From: Allotamlana fucoidanivorans
GTDB taxonomy: Bacteria; Bacteroidota; Bacteroidia; Flavobacteriales; Flavobacteriaceae
Direction of reading: 5' to 3'
Assembly (NCBI RefSeq): GCF_045788535.1
Contig: NZ_CP074074.1
Coordinates: 2,480,001 to 2,544,000 of the forward strand
Length of the DNA: 64,000 bases
The notes under the pieces are model-generated. The model saw only the letters and a program-made list of their open reading frames with translations, made no database searches and was not told where the DNA came from. The position numbers and the translations under genes are program-made. This document shows positions 43,501 to 53,645 of the stretch, in pieces. Within the stretch, counting starts at the first letter, position 1; each line of letters begins with the position of its first letter.

Positions 43501-45723
43501 TTGATTTGCGAAAATCTCAAATGGAGTGGAGCCCGTTGCGGCAGGGTTATGTTTAAAGTGAATCTCAGAACCTGAAATTTGTGTAATACCAGTTTCAAAA
43601 AGACCATCAAAATTAGAATCTACAAGTAGTCTGTCATCAGGATCTACCAAAGTAATGTTTTTATTAGCTGGAAAAATTTTAACAACAAAATATTCACCAT
43701 CTACGGAAGAATGCGTGTAGCTAGTGTCTTCAGATAGTTTAACATTTACAGGTTCTGTAAATGTCATAGAATAGTTTCCCTCTGCACTTGCAGCAGCTTC
43801 TACCTTACTTGTAAAGTTTCCTAAATTATTACCAACAAAGGTGTTGGAGCCATTAGAACTACTACTGGTAGCATATATTCCGCTGGTAATTGATGAATTA
43901 GTAGTAGTATCCTGAAATTCTAAAATTGGATTGTTTAAATTGTTTAGATTGATAGTCACATCACCTCTGGATTCTGTACAATTTAGTATTCCATCGTTAT
44001 CATTATCAATATCTAAGTTGTCTATAATACCATCATTATCATTATCATCTGGACAAATACTCACAGGAACTTCTATTGATTCAAGAAAACCACCATTACA
44101 GGGTAGTTCTCCTACTAGTTTATATTTTCCTGGAAGTGTTGGTGTTATGAATGAATCTGTTATGGGCAATATAATATACCCTGATCCGTCATCAAATTGC
44201 CATTCAAAGCTTTCAAAGTTTAGCGCATTTGCAACAGATAGTGTTAAGTTGTTGCCAATACAATTCCCTAAGATAGCATGTTGTACATCAAAATTAAATT
44301 CTGGTTTAGACTGAAACCCAGAATAGAAACTACCTGACGTTGCAGCACCATTTTGATTAAAATAGGCAACATACAACTCATCATCACCTTGAACGGAAAC
44401 ATTTCCTGTTAGACCAGTTACTTTATAAGTAACGTAATCTGTGTTTCCTATAACACTGCTCGGACCTATGGTAGAGAAGTTGGATAAAGCTTGATTATTA
44501 ACCGTAACATTGGCACCCGTTTTAGTGACAATAGAAATACCTCCATTATAGGTAAGATTTCCAATTTTGTCAATACTTGCAATATTATCTATGTTTCCTC
44601 TGGTTTCACAGCTTAGCGGTGGTACAAAGAACATACCTTGGTTAGCTTCACTTGGTTGACCATTGGTATTTAAACCTCCAACACCTTGATACATAAATGT
44701 GTCTTCAGAGGTTTCTACGTACATGTTACCATTTATGTAATAATTACCTTCAATAACATAATGCTCACCAGCATTTAGTGTTGTTACAGGATTGGCTGCT
44801 CCATTAATTGTTATTGATGTGTTATCATAATGCGCAACAACCAAAACGTTTTCCCAACTATCATTTCCATTACCTCTTACAAAAATATATTCTTTACCTA
44901 CTTTAGAAAGTCCAGCAATTTGATCTATTCCATAATCTCTACCACCACCATTATGAAAACTCCCATTGGCCGAACCACAGTTTACTGCTATGGGCTTATC
45001 CGATGTAATTAGAGACCCTATGAGCCCAACTTTATTATTAGTAGGGTGTACCGCGGAATAACTATTCATTGCAATACAGTAGCTTTCTCCTTTGTTCAGA
45101 ACTATCTCATACGGAAATGTACGATTAAAGTTTTCTACTTCTGTATTATTTGAAATGCCTGAAAAATGTACAGTGGTTAAATCCTCGGTAGCCATTACAG
45201 ATAAAAAACTTAGTAAGTTTTCCGAAGGTGTTCCATTATTGTTTATTATTCTACCAGCCTGATTAGTGAAAGCACCTATTCTAAACGTTTTGTCCAAAGC
45301 GGAAATCCCTTTACTCACTAAAGCACCAGCTTGAGCGCCTCCAGCATTCATTCTTACGGATACATAAATAGGTGCCTCGGCTTCAATAATGTAACCTTTG
45401 TTACTATAAACAGTACTTGTAGAGCCACGTGGAATGAACAATTGGGTGTTATCTCCCCCAGTTAAAGAAACTATTTCAACCTGAGGTGCGGTATTGGAAA
45501 CAGACCCGGTAATAGTTGCTCCACCTACTTCAGTAATTGTATATGGCACTAAAGAAGAATTAGGGGTAGATATATAAATATATTGATCTTGGGGAATTGC
45601 ATTATCAGGTCCACTTGTTAAAGGAGGGATATAATGTGTTTTGCTTAATTGTGCAAATACGAAGTTTCCTATAAGCAGATAAAACACAAACAATAGAGGC
45701 TTGATATGATGGGGAGTCTGCAT
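40552..45723 (-). CDS. Giant T9SS type B surface protein with IgGFc-binding-like N-terminus and thrombospondin-3 repeats
   Basis: This 1723-residue protein has a signal peptide (to FVFAQ). An N-terminal region of about 400 residues resembles the IgGFc-binding protein N-terminal domain (YIIEAEAPIYVSVRMNAGG, VGKEYIFVRGNG). A calcium-binding array of type-3 thrombospondin repeats follows near residues 560-900 (DNDNDGIIDNLDIDNDNDG, DSDLDGVPDSLDLDSDNDG). Four CDD-type repeat modules come next, then an immunoglobulin-like segment and a gliding-motility-associated type B sorting domain (FFTPNGDGFNDTWKI, VLIFDRYGKLLKQL, GHFTLKR). It is exported by the type IX system and probably acts as an adhesin. 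Ligand unknown. Confidence 0.88.
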   Translation of the reverse strand: MQTPHHIKPLLFVFYLLIGNFVFAQLSKTHYIPPLTSGPDNAIPQDQYIYISTPNSSLVPYTITEVGGATITGSVSNTAPQVEIVSLTGGDNTQLFIPRGSTSTVYSNKGYIIEAEAPIYVSVRMNAGGAQAGALVSKGISALDKTFRIGAFTNQAGRIINNNGTPSENLLSFLSVMATEDLTTVHFSGISNNTEVENFNRTFPYEIVLNKGESYCIAMNSYSAVHPTNNKVGLIGSLITSDKPIAVNCGSANGSFHNGGGRDYGIDQIAGLSKVGKEYIFVRGNGNDSWENVLVVAHYDNTSITINGAANPVTTLNAGEHYVIEGNYYINGNMYVETSEDTFMYQGVGGLNTNGQPSEANQGMFFVPPLSCETRGNIDNIASIDKIGNLTYNGGISIVTKTGANVTVNNQALSNFSTIGPSSVIGNTDYVTYKVTGLTGNVSVQGDDELYVAYFNQNGAATSGSFYSGFQSKPEFNFDVQHAILGNCIGNNLTLSVANALNFESFEWQFDDGSGYIILPITDSFITPTLPGKYKLVGELPCNGGFLESIEVPVSICPDDNDNDGIIDNLDIDNDNDGILNCTESRGDVTINLNNLNNPILEFQDTTTNSSITSGIYATSSSSNGSNTFVGNNLGNFTSKVEAAASAEGNYSMTFTEPVNVKLSEDTSYTHSSVDGEYFVVKIFPANKNITLVDPDDRLLVDSNFDGLFETGITQISGSEIHFKHNPAATGSTPFEIFANQVNGLEFIHRLSNLSNSSNFQANISLTCFKKDSDLDGVPDSLDLDSDNDGIPDSIENQGLLITLSDTDADLNGLDDIFDINITPVDSDNDGIPDYLDLDSDNDGITDLIETGQLGNFSDTDLNGVVDGPDFGSNGWIDTAETSPDSNLIGYTLDDTDADGIFSYRDADADGDSCSDVIEAGFSDVNGDDFLGDNIPTVDANGLVNNANGDGYTIPNADYLNFAPLAITTQPINTPICLLDAGQIFVESIEAELFQWEVSTDGINWSVISDDAIYSGTQTNTLSFSNAPANFNNNVYRVKLDRAGNSCGLYSDEVILTIYDLPLVSTPSTYKQCDDASNDGQAFFNLTLDNIKTEINPNYGAESLVFTYFETQLDAEMGTNAITSPEAYQDAVGFSNETVWIRVENSNGCHQEVSLELQVNPSGTALTNYTPNTYYECDDGTDVRDGISSFDFSDMRTHINDVLFPSLNVSVHFFESQLDAELETNEIPDISAHQNSNSPNRQDIWVRVKSDLDNDCLGLEVFPDLLIVEALPVANPVTIARQCDYDLSDTVLSYPFDTSQIESTILGNQNPANVSITYFDEQGNTLSSPLPNPFITESQTISIVVTNNISNDSDGACFDQTSLEFIVDAQPVANPILPIEVCDGALGDIDNDGYSSFDTSSFTNTILGNQSGMEIYYDYIDENGGQIVDATALPNPIISATQTIQVRVINPINPMCYANTNIEIIVNPLPNFTVETPQIVCSSDPTFSIILDPIEANITETFNYEWYWTSLDGSTVNQFVSNQSTITVSTPGTYTVTLTKTDGTGCSRSETIFVDASELATITQDDVTIEDIKENNSVSIDPTHLGRGDYEYALQLENSNFINYQEEPYFENVRPGFHTIHVRDKICGTASLKISVIGYDKFFTPNGDGFNDTWKIKGVNAAFQPNTTVLIFDRYGKLLKQLSVASDGWDGTLNGYRLPTDDYWFRVVLEDGRTFSGHFTLKR

Positions 45724-45861
45724 TTTTTATAATTAGTATTCTTAATTAATTAGTTTAGGGTGTTAAAAATATGCTTTTTAAGCATATAAGACTTAAGAAA
45801 ACTAAAAAGGTTTATCCTTTTCTGTTAAAATGATAAAAACAAACGATTTCCGTTAAAAATT

Positions 45862-48800
45862 TTATCGTTTTAATGCAAAATGACCTCTTACATCAAAGGT
45901 GTTTCCATTTTGAACAATCTCAGCATGAAACCAGTAGTCGTCTGATGGCATGTTTTGTCCGTTGTAGGTACCATCCCAACCAGGAGAATTATGTTGAAGT
46001 GTTTTTAACAGCTTACCATAGCGGTTAAAAATATGTAAGCTTGATCCTGGGAGTTGCTCTGCTCCAATAATATGCCAGGTATCATAAAATCCATCACTAT
46101 TGGGCGTGAAAAACTTAGGAATATCATAAACAAATACATTTTGAGATACATCCATGCATCCGTTTAAATCTTTTACCGTAACAAGATGATTACCAAACGA
46201 TACATTTTCAAAAACATGTGATGTTTGCGGTGTGCCCCCATCCAAGATAAATACATAATTTCCAATGCGGTTGTTGTTAATCTCAACGGTAATGCTATTG
46301 GGATCAGAAAAATTCACGGTAGAGGTTAAGTTAATTTCTGCTTCATCAGAAGCCAGAACAGTAAATGTTTTATTGTTTTCGCAGTCTCCCGTAATATAAG
46401 GGCGAGTTACATGTACCCATAAATCTAAACGTCCACTGTTTAGGTCTGAAGGCTGTACCACAATAGAAGGGGTGGTTTCACCTGTAGACCATTCATAAAT
46501 ATCATCAGGGAAACCAGTGTCTGCAATTATTTCTACAGGGAAATTGTTACATAGTGGTACAATATCTTCAATGGCAATATTTGGAATGGGATTAATGGTT
46601 AAATTGAAGCTTGTAACATCGTAACATTCTGTGGTGTTGTTTTCTACTCGAGCAAAGATAGTTTCTTGGTTATAACCAGCATATGATGTATTTAAAGGGT
46701 TTAAATTATCAGATGCATCTTCTAAGTTTTGATGAAAGCTTACCGTGAAATCATTTGAATTTTGAGAGCCTAAAATATCATTTTCATTATCTAAAAGATT
46801 AAAAATAAGAGTATCCGTTTGGTTGGTGTTATCATCACAATATACTAAGTTAGATGGGGCATATGCCACGGGATTGGGGTTTATATTCAACGTGAATGAT
46901 GTTATAATAGGGCAGCCTGTTAGATTATTGGATATTCTAACAAAAAAGGTATGTTGGTTGGAGGTATAATTAAAACTTCTGTTTAAAGGAGCTGTATTAT
47001 TTTGTGCATCGGCAATGGTTTCATGGTAGGATATAGTAACAAGGCTTAGGTTATTAACAATCCTGTTGTCAACTAAAGATAAATCATAGGTGTTTGTTGG
47101 GTTATCACAGATGTCAATGGTACCTATGATATTGAATTCTGGCGGTATATTTACTACTAAATTTAAGGGAATAACACTAAAGCAAGTTGTTAATGTATTG
47201 GCTACTTTAATGTAAACGGTTTGCGTTTCAGATATAAAGTTAGTAGGATTTGTAATTTCATTGGAATTATCTAAGCCATCCTCCTGATTGATGTCTTCAA
47301 AATTTTCAAAATAGTTAATGATTAAATTGCTTTGAACTCTATCTAAAATCTGAAAATTTGCTGTGGTTAAATCAAAGTTTGTAATACCATCATAATCGGC
47401 ATCACAATTCATCATATCTGAGGCCTCAGTAATATTTGGTGCGGCTAATATATTGATGCCTAATTCTTCAATAACATGACACAGTGAATTGTTGTTTTCT
47501 ATTCTAACATATAGGGTTTGAGGATTGGTAATATTAGTATAGCTTGAGTTTACTGGATTTAAATTATTATCAGCATAATCAAAAGTTTCGTGGAATGAAA
47601 TGGTTAAATCATCAGTCATGCCTTGCCTGATTTCTTGGGCTTTTTCATCTAAATTAAATAGATGTTTTCCATCATTACTATCGTCGTCACAAATGGTATA
47701 ATTACTAAATGCATTATAAATAGGATTTGGAGAAACCAGTATGGTAAATGATGCCGTTTCAAAACAAGACGCATCGGTGCTATTTTCAACCCGAACATAG
47801 ATAGTCTGCGGACTTGAGGTATTCTGGTAAGATTCTTTATCAATAGGCATTGTAAAACTACTATCTTCAAAATAGAATACCTCTTTACCTGCTTGCCCAT
47901 TTAATATTTCATTGTCTTTTTCAGAAAAAGTAAAATTGGAAACACTTGTCCCTGAGGGCTCACAGATTTTGTAATCGGTTATGGTTGGTATTATAGGTAA
48001 GGTGTTAACTATAACTTCAAATGGTACTATAGCATAGCAGTTTGTGCCACTTACTATATCTTCAACGCGCGTATAAATGGTTTGGGTATTTGACGTGTAC
48101 GCTGTTCTTTCACTTTCAGGAATTTCGTTGGTTTTATTATCGGCGTCTTCATACGTGGTAAAAAAATCAATATCTAATCCAGAGGTGCTAGAAACAATTT
48201 CAGATATTTTATTGTTAAGGTTTACAATTGAAATACCATCTTGGTCATCATCACAAACCACAATATTTGTAGGTTCAGTGGTTGTAGGCGCTGTAAATAC
48301 TTCTATTCTAAAAGGATTTACCGTAGAACAGCCCGAAGCTCCCAAGCTGGTTATTCTGGCATAAAGTGTTTCAACGGGATCGTCGTTTACAAAATAACGG
48401 GGTAATTGATTTGACGTGTTATTATTATCGGCATCAACTTGATTAGCAAAATACGATACGGTAAAGTTTGTGTTACCTCCAGTAATAATACCATCAAGAG
48501 ATTCTAAATCTATACTAGTAATACCATCGTCATCATTATCGCAATACGGGATAACCACGTTGTTGAATAGTAATATAGGATTTATTAATAATGTAATTTC
48601 TGTTTCTTGGATACAACTTCCATCGTCAATGGTAATATATAAGAGGCTTGGGCTAAGTGCTGCGTAAAGCTGTGATTTGTCTAGGGCATTAGTGCCGTTA
48701 TTTCTATCAGATTCACTTTGGTAAAATGTAACATTTATAGAGTTTGGAAGTCCGTTTGGAGTATCTAGATTATTGGCAATAGAACTTTCAACCGTAAAAA

Positions 48801-50790
48801 GGTTAAAATCTAAAGAGTTAGTTGAGTCTGTATCATTATCGCATAAAGCAAAGTCGCCTATATCGGTACCAGTTAAAAGTAAGTTAGTATGTATTTCAAA
48901 AGGAATGACGGAGGCACATTGGGTATTATCATCTAAAACCCTTAAATAAAGTGTGGCAAATCCAGGTTCTGGACTTCCGTTAGTGTATTCATAGTTGGTT
49001 ACATTTGTAATAGGGTTAATACCAGCCTCGGCATCAGAAATAGAAGAATGAAATGTTGGCGTAACTTGAGTTAATCCGCCCAGAATAGCCGGGAGTACTT
49101 CTGTTAAATCGAAAAAAGCATTTCCATTTAAATCGCTATCGCAAGCATTTAAATATTGAGGTTCTCGGTTTACTATAGGGCTTGTTGTAATATTAATGTT
49201 TAAAGTTGTTGTTGTGGTGCAGCCCGTATTACTATTGATAACCCTTGCAAATACCTGATCTGATGGAGTGTTGGTATTTCTATAAGGCATGGAAATGGGG
49301 TTATTACCATTAGAAGCATCGAAGGCTGTGTAATGATAGGTGACTCTTAAGTTACTATCACCAGAGGTGATTTCGTCATTTTTTTCGGTTAAGTCAATGT
49401 CAGTTCTGCCATCTGGTTGCTCATCAGCATCACAAATATCTAAATCTGAAGGCGGTGTAATTGAAGGTCTGCTATTAACAACTAAATTAAAACTAGAGAA
49501 TGCAAAACACCCTGAACTACGATCTTCTATTCGTATAAAAATGGTTTGGGGGTTTGTTGTGTTTTGAATAGGAGAGGTAATTGGGTTTTGATTGCTTCTT
49601 GCTTCGGTTTCAGAATAATGATAACTAAACAATGGATTTGAAAACGGGGCATTTGAAAGGACTTCTGAATTTTTTTGATTCAAATCAAACGTTTCAATTT
49701 GATCACCGCTAGCATCATCACATAATTCAAAATCCAATAATGGATTCATAGCTTCTTCGGTGTTTAAAACCACAGTTATTTCATCTGTTTCAACACAATC
49801 ATTACCATTAACGGGTACGGTAACTTCTACCCTGTAAGTGCCATTTTGGGTTGCTATAAAGCTAGAACTAGTGCTTCCTGTTATAACTGTATTATCTCGA
49901 TACCAAACATATGATGCCAAAGGATTATTAATATCGGCATTTAGGGTAACGGAGCCCGAACAGGTTGATACGTCTTCACCTAAATCTAAAACTCTAAAAC
50001 TATCACCTTCAATAAACACTGCCGAATCAAAACCACCATTTAAAGAATCTGTTTGATCGGCTATAATGAGTTTAATATGGTAGGTCACATTGGGTTGAAT
50101 AGTTCCTGAAGCTGTTAGTATTGTAGTTCTCCCATTATAATTGGTGTCACCAATGCCGTAACCTTCAAAATATTGTTCGTTTTCGGGAGGACAAATACCG
50201 AAAATTTCATCGTGAATGGTGTTGGTGTTTACGGGGATTGAGGTTCCTGGAATGAGTGCTATATTTTGATACGGATCGTTTGTACCTGCTTCCTTTATAA
50301 GAAACACAAAACCATCTGAAAATTGACAGGGGTAGGTGTCATAATATTCTTCTGAAGCCAATAAATAATTAAATTGAAACTGATTAGAAATGGATACAAA
50401 ATCAAATTCAATAGCCGTAGCATTTACATAACCATTAGTAGTTCCTAAGGCAGTTTCTAAATCTGGATCTGATCCCCACGAAGCAGAACCATCACTAAGC
50501 GCGGCAGACTGTTCCGTATTTCCGCCTGAAGCAACAGCACCAGTAGAGAGCATGATACCATTTTCAAAAGGAAAATTGGAGTTGCCTCTTTCAAAATAGC
50601 CATAACTTGAAAATCCACTTGATGCTCCATTTACAGAAGAGGTAATATTACTGATGTCAACACAACCGTCAACAAGATTATCTTGTATTAAGGTTTCTAG
50701 ATCAACACCATCATTTACAGATATTTGCTGAGAATAGGCTGTGTTGGCTAAGCAAAGTAGAATACATATAACATAATAAACAAATCTCAT
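45862..50790 (-). CDS. Giant T9SS type B surface protein with choice-of-anchor L domain and 11 repeat modules
   Basis: This 1642-residue protein is read from ATG 50788-50790 (MRFVYYVICILL, signal peptide to AYSQQ); an upstream TTG start is less likely. The N-terminal choice-of-anchor L domain shows SYGYFERGNSNFPFENGIML, LLASEEYYDTYPCQFSDGFV and an IADQTDSLNGGFDSAVFIEG segment. An Ig-like unit follows. Then come 11 tandem modules of roughly 85-110 residues, each opening with a C-D-x-D sequence and ending in TxYVRVEN.xxxC. A type B sorting domain closes the protein (FFTPNSDGFYDTWHI, GHFALKR). Predicted large surface adhesin. It shares modules with both neighbours. Confidence 0.9.
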   Translation of the reverse strand: MRFVYYVICILLCLANTAYSQQISVNDGVDLETLIQDNLVDGCVDISNITSSVNGASSGFSSYGYFERGNSNFPFENGIMLSTGAVASGGNTEQSAALSDGSASWGSDPDLETALGTTNGYVNATAIEFDFVSISNQFQFNYLLASEEYYDTYPCQFSDGFVFLIKEAGTNDPYQNIALIPGTSIPVNTNTIHDEIFGICPPENEQYFEGYGIGDTNYNGRTTILTASGTIQPNVTYHIKLIIADQTDSLNGGFDSAVFIEGDSFRVLDLGEDVSTCSGSVTLNADINNPLASYVWYRDNTVITGSTSSSFIATQNGTYRVEVTVPVNGNDCVETDEITVVLNTEEAMNPLLDFELCDDASGDQIETFDLNQKNSEVLSNAPFSNPLFSYHYSETEARSNQNPITSPIQNTTNPQTIFIRIEDRSSGCFAFSSFNLVVNSRPSITPPSDLDICDADEQPDGRTDIDLTEKNDEITSGDSNLRVTYHYTAFDASNGNNPISMPYRNTNTPSDQVFARVINSNTGCTTTTTLNINITTSPIVNREPQYLNACDSDLNGNAFFDLTEVLPAILGGLTQVTPTFHSSISDAEAGINPITNVTNYEYTNGSPEPGFATLYLRVLDDNTQCASVIPFEIHTNLLLTGTDIGDFALCDNDTDSTNSLDFNLFTVESSIANNLDTPNGLPNSINVTFYQSESDRNNGTNALDKSQLYAALSPSLLYITIDDGSCIQETEITLLINPILLFNNVVIPYCDNDDDGITSIDLESLDGIITGGNTNFTVSYFANQVDADNNNTSNQLPRYFVNDDPVETLYARITSLGASGCSTVNPFRIEVFTAPTTTEPTNIVVCDDDQDGISIVNLNNKISEIVSSTSGLDIDFFTTYEDADNKTNEIPESERTAYTSNTQTIYTRVEDIVSGTNCYAIVPFEVIVNTLPIIPTITDYKICEPSGTSVSNFTFSEKDNEILNGQAGKEVFYFEDSSFTMPIDKESYQNTSSPQTIYVRVENSTDASCFETASFTILVSPNPIYNAFSNYTICDDDSNDGKHLFNLDEKAQEIRQGMTDDLTISFHETFDYADNNLNPVNSSYTNITNPQTLYVRIENNNSLCHVIEELGINILAAPNITEASDMMNCDADYDGITNFDLTTANFQILDRVQSNLIINYFENFEDINQEDGLDNSNEITNPTNFISETQTVYIKVANTLTTCFSVIPLNLVVNIPPEFNIIGTIDICDNPTNTYDLSLVDNRIVNNLSLVTISYHETIADAQNNTAPLNRSFNYTSNQHTFFVRISNNLTGCPIITSFTLNINPNPVAYAPSNLVYCDDNTNQTDTLIFNLLDNENDILGSQNSNDFTVSFHQNLEDASDNLNPLNTSYAGYNQETIFARVENNTTECYDVTSFNLTINPIPNIAIEDIVPLCNNFPVEIIADTGFPDDIYEWSTGETTPSIVVQPSDLNSGRLDLWVHVTRPYITGDCENNKTFTVLASDEAEINLTSTVNFSDPNSITVEINNNRIGNYVFILDGGTPQTSHVFENVSFGNHLVTVKDLNGCMDVSQNVFVYDIPKFFTPNSDGFYDTWHIIGAEQLPGSSLHIFNRYGKLLKTLQHNSPGWDGTYNGQNMPSDDYWFHAEIVQNGNTFDVRGHFALKR
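46590..49740 (-). repeat. Array of 11 divergent tandem modules coding for CDDD...DG repeats
   Basis: The protein-level period is about 95 residues. Each unit starts with a variant of x-C-D-[DN]-D-x-x-D-G-x-x-x-F-[DN]-L, such as ICDDDSNDGKHLFNL or YCDNDDDGITSIDL. It ends with variants of NPQTIYVRVEN. DNA copies have diverged, so recent slippage is not evident. Four further units occur in the protein at 40552-45723 and two in that at 50911-53619. Confidence 0.75.
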
Positions 50791-50910
50791 TGCTTGTAGG
50801 TTTTTCAATTTGGTTTCTCAGCAAAAATAAACATGCCATTTATAGTGTCGAAAAATAGGTATTAAATAGATGAAATGCAAAAAATATCGATAAAAAGTAA
50901 ATTATTGCTT

Positions 50911-53619
50911 TTATCGTTTTAATGTGAAATGATTTTTATAAACACGACCATCTTGTAATTTTACCATAAACCAATAATCATCATTAGGTAAATATTGTCC
51001 ATTTAACTGCCCATTCCAACCTTCACCTAAAGGAGAAATTTCTTTTATAAGTTTACCAAATCTATTAAAAATTTGAATTTTAGTATTGGGTTGAAAAGCT
51101 TCTGTAATACCGTAAATCTGCCACGTATCATTAACACCATCATTATTTGGTGAAAAGTATTTAGGAAAGCCAATAACAGATAATGACTTAGATATTTCAC
51201 CACAATCATTCTTAATGTCTTTGATATAAACCCTGTAAATACCAGGGAAGACATGGTAAAATATGTTGTCTTCTTGAAATGGAGCAATCACATTGTTTTT
51301 ATCGTCCACCAGTTGATATTGATAGATGCCTTCACCACTTGCAAGAACAGTAATGGTGTTATTTGAAGAGGCATCCGTAATGTTTATATCATTAAGCGTT
51401 GCCACATTTGAGGGCTCAATGGTAATTGTTTTGCTTTTTTGGCAACCATTGGCATTTGTTGCAGTGACGGTATATGAGCCAATGGTATTTACATTTATGC
51501 TATAGCTCGTTGCCCCGTTAGACCAGTTATAGGTATAGTTTGAATGGGAATCGTTAATAATACCAGCATCAAGTGTGATCATTTCAGGAAACTTGTTTAA
51601 GCAATAATAAGGTGTCTCGTCGCTTTTCATGTTAGGAAGCGGGAATACGGTGAGCAAAATGGAACTAATGCCATAGCAGCCATTAGTATTTTCAGCACGT
51701 GCAAAAATACTATGTGAAGACGCAATGGTGTTGGTATAGAGCGAATCTAATTTATTTTGTTCAAGCAAAGCATCGTCATAGTTTTCATAGAAAGCAATGT
51801 CTAATCCTGTTGGTAAGCCTTCGGTAATCTTATTTTTATAATCGTTGAGGTTAAATTGATAGTGACCATCATCAAGACCATCATCATCACAATGAGAAAT
51901 GGTTATATCATTGCTGTCGGTCAGGCTAACTTGTAAGGTCAATTCTGAATGGCTAAAACAACCTGTTTTAGAGTTAATTACTTCACTATAAATAGTTTGG
52001 GGATTGGAGGTGTTTTGAAAAACATCACCATTAACTTCGTTTGTTCTTGATATATCAGTGTAAAACTTAATAAAGACATCTTTTGAATTACCTGATAATG
52101 CCGCCGAAGCTTCATTAAGGTTAAAAAATGTTTTACCATCTAATAAGCCATCTTCATCGCATTGTAATAAAAGATAATCAAAGGCCTCTGGATTTGGATA
52201 AAATTGCACGTAAGCTTCACCTTCAATAGCACAATCACCATTATTTGGGTTGATATAAAGTTCGTATTGGCCAGATTCTGAAACTTCTAATTGATTGCTT
52301 GTTTCATATAAGATGGTTTTGTCTTTACTCCAAACGTAGGAAGCACCAGGATAGGTATTGGCAGATAGCGTATATATAGTACCATCACAGAGCGCTAGAT
52401 TTTTGGAACTTTCCCCATTTTTTATGATATCGATTTTTTCTCCAAAAAATGAAGCGATAAAAGGAGGTAAACCTTGAGAGGACAGTTTTGAACCTAAATT
52501 TATCGCATTATGTTGATAGTTACAGCCTATACCTATCTGGTCTGGAGTATTTATAGCACCCAAAAAAGATGTACCAGTATTATATGTTTTACTAAGTGCG
52601 CGGTATATTTTTCCATTGGGCCCTAATTGTAAAGCACCACGATACAGGTTTCTATTGTCAAGTATAATAGCTGATGCAGATATATCTAGTGCTAACAGAT
52701 TAAATTGCGTAAGAACCGATTTATGAGAAGCCGGATTATTATTGTTTTCTCGGTTTTCAAAATCAAAATAATCGTTAGAAGAGTGTACATAAAGCAATGC
52801 TCCACTTGGTGAAAATTCTACACCGTAGGGATAATTACTAGCACCTTGAATTACAATTTCTTGTTGATTACTTACTGTGCCGTTTTTAGAATCAAAGTCA
52901 TATACAAAAAGTCCATCCGTCATATTGGCGCAGACCATTTTAGTACCATCAGGAGATAGTTTGAGGTAGCCCCGAGGATCAAAAATAGATTGTAAAAATG
53001 TTGATGTTACCGCCTTAATCTCCACACCAAGATTGTTTACTTCAAAGGCGTGAAAGGTGTTAAAGAAATCTAAATCGCCACTCGCATCGGCAAAGGCAAT
53101 CACCCAAATAGATCCTGAAATACAGTCTTTAATAACAGCTGTAATTTTTTCTGAGCATTGTTTTAAAAGTTGAACGTTTTTATTGGTAATGGCTCCTAAA
53201 CCATTATCTAGAGACATATCAACTGTAGAGTAGTTTAACCCAAAGTGGGGTTGTTCAAAGGTGTAGTCGTCTACCGTGAAAATGTAGAAAATAGTATCAC
53301 TATCAGGCTTGGGGACAATAATGGCCGATTGTGTGCTTGAAGGATCGCCAAGTAGCCCTAAACCATTGGTCATTACAGCATGATTTTTATTCCATACAGT
53401 TATGCCATCAGTATAAAATAACAGATTTCCAGTGTCGTCTGATATTGAAGCACAACCTTCAATAGTGCTCAAACTTCCATTAGTTAAAGGGGTTACTGTA
53501 TTGTTGGCTGAATTAAAAGTTATGCCACTATTAAAACCAAAATACCAATTGGAAGCTTCATTTTGAGTAAAACCACAAAAAAAAGTAGCACAACAAATGT
53601 AAAAAAGAATGTTTTTCAT
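50911..53619 (-). CDS. T9SS type B surface protein with beta-propeller N-terminus
   Basis: This 902-residue protein is read from ATG 53617-53619 (MKNILFYICCATFF); the longer frame would start at a TTG. The N-terminal region to about residue 400 resembles a WD40/YVTN-type propeller (NWYFGFNSGITFNSANN, GCASISDDTGNLLFYTDGIT, YGVEFSPSGALLYVHSS). An Ig-like segment follows, two CDD-type modules (QCDEDGLLDGKTFFNL, HCDDDGLDDGHYQFNL), a further Ig-like unit, and the type B sorting domain (YFSPNNDGVNDTWQI, KIQIFNRFGKLIKEI, HFTLKR). It is third of three co-directional surface-protein genes. Likely exported by T9SS. Ligand unknown. Confidence 0.87.
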   Translation of the reverse strand: MKNILFYICCATFFCGFTQNEASNWYFGFNSGITFNSANNTVTPLTNGSLSTIEGCASISDDTGNLLFYTDGITVWNKNHAVMTNGLGLLGDPSSTQSAIIVPKPDSDTIFYIFTVDDYTFEQPHFGLNYSTVDMSLDNGLGAITNKNVQLLKQCSEKITAVIKDCISGSIWVIAFADASGDLDFFNTFHAFEVNNLGVEIKAVTSTFLQSIFDPRGYLKLSPDGTKMVCANMTDGLFVYDFDSKNGTVSNQQEIVIQGASNYPYGVEFSPSGALLYVHSSNDYFDFENRENNNNPASHKSVLTQFNLLALDISASAIILDNRNLYRGALQLGPNGKIYRALSKTYNTGTSFLGAINTPDQIGIGCNYQHNAINLGSKLSSQGLPPFIASFFGEKIDIIKNGESSKNLALCDGTIYTLSANTYPGASYVWSKDKTILYETSNQLEVSESGQYELYINPNNGDCAIEGEAYVQFYPNPEAFDYLLLQCDEDGLLDGKTFFNLNEASAALSGNSKDVFIKFYTDISRTNEVNGDVFQNTSNPQTIYSEVINSKTGCFSHSELTLQVSLTDSNDITISHCDDDGLDDGHYQFNLNDYKNKITEGLPTGLDIAFYENYDDALLEQNKLDSLYTNTIASSHSIFARAENTNGCYGISSILLTVFPLPNMKSDETPYYCLNKFPEMITLDAGIINDSHSNYTYNWSNGATSYSINVNTIGSYTVTATNANGCQKSKTITIEPSNVATLNDINITDASSNNTITVLASGEGIYQYQLVDDKNNVIAPFQEDNIFYHVFPGIYRVYIKDIKNDCGEISKSLSVIGFPKYFSPNNDGVNDTWQIYGITEAFQPNTKIQIFNRFGKLIKEISPLGEGWNGQLNGQYLPNDDYWFMVKLQDGRVYKNHFTLKR

Positions 53620-53645
53620 CTTTAATAGCAAGGCTACCAAAGATA

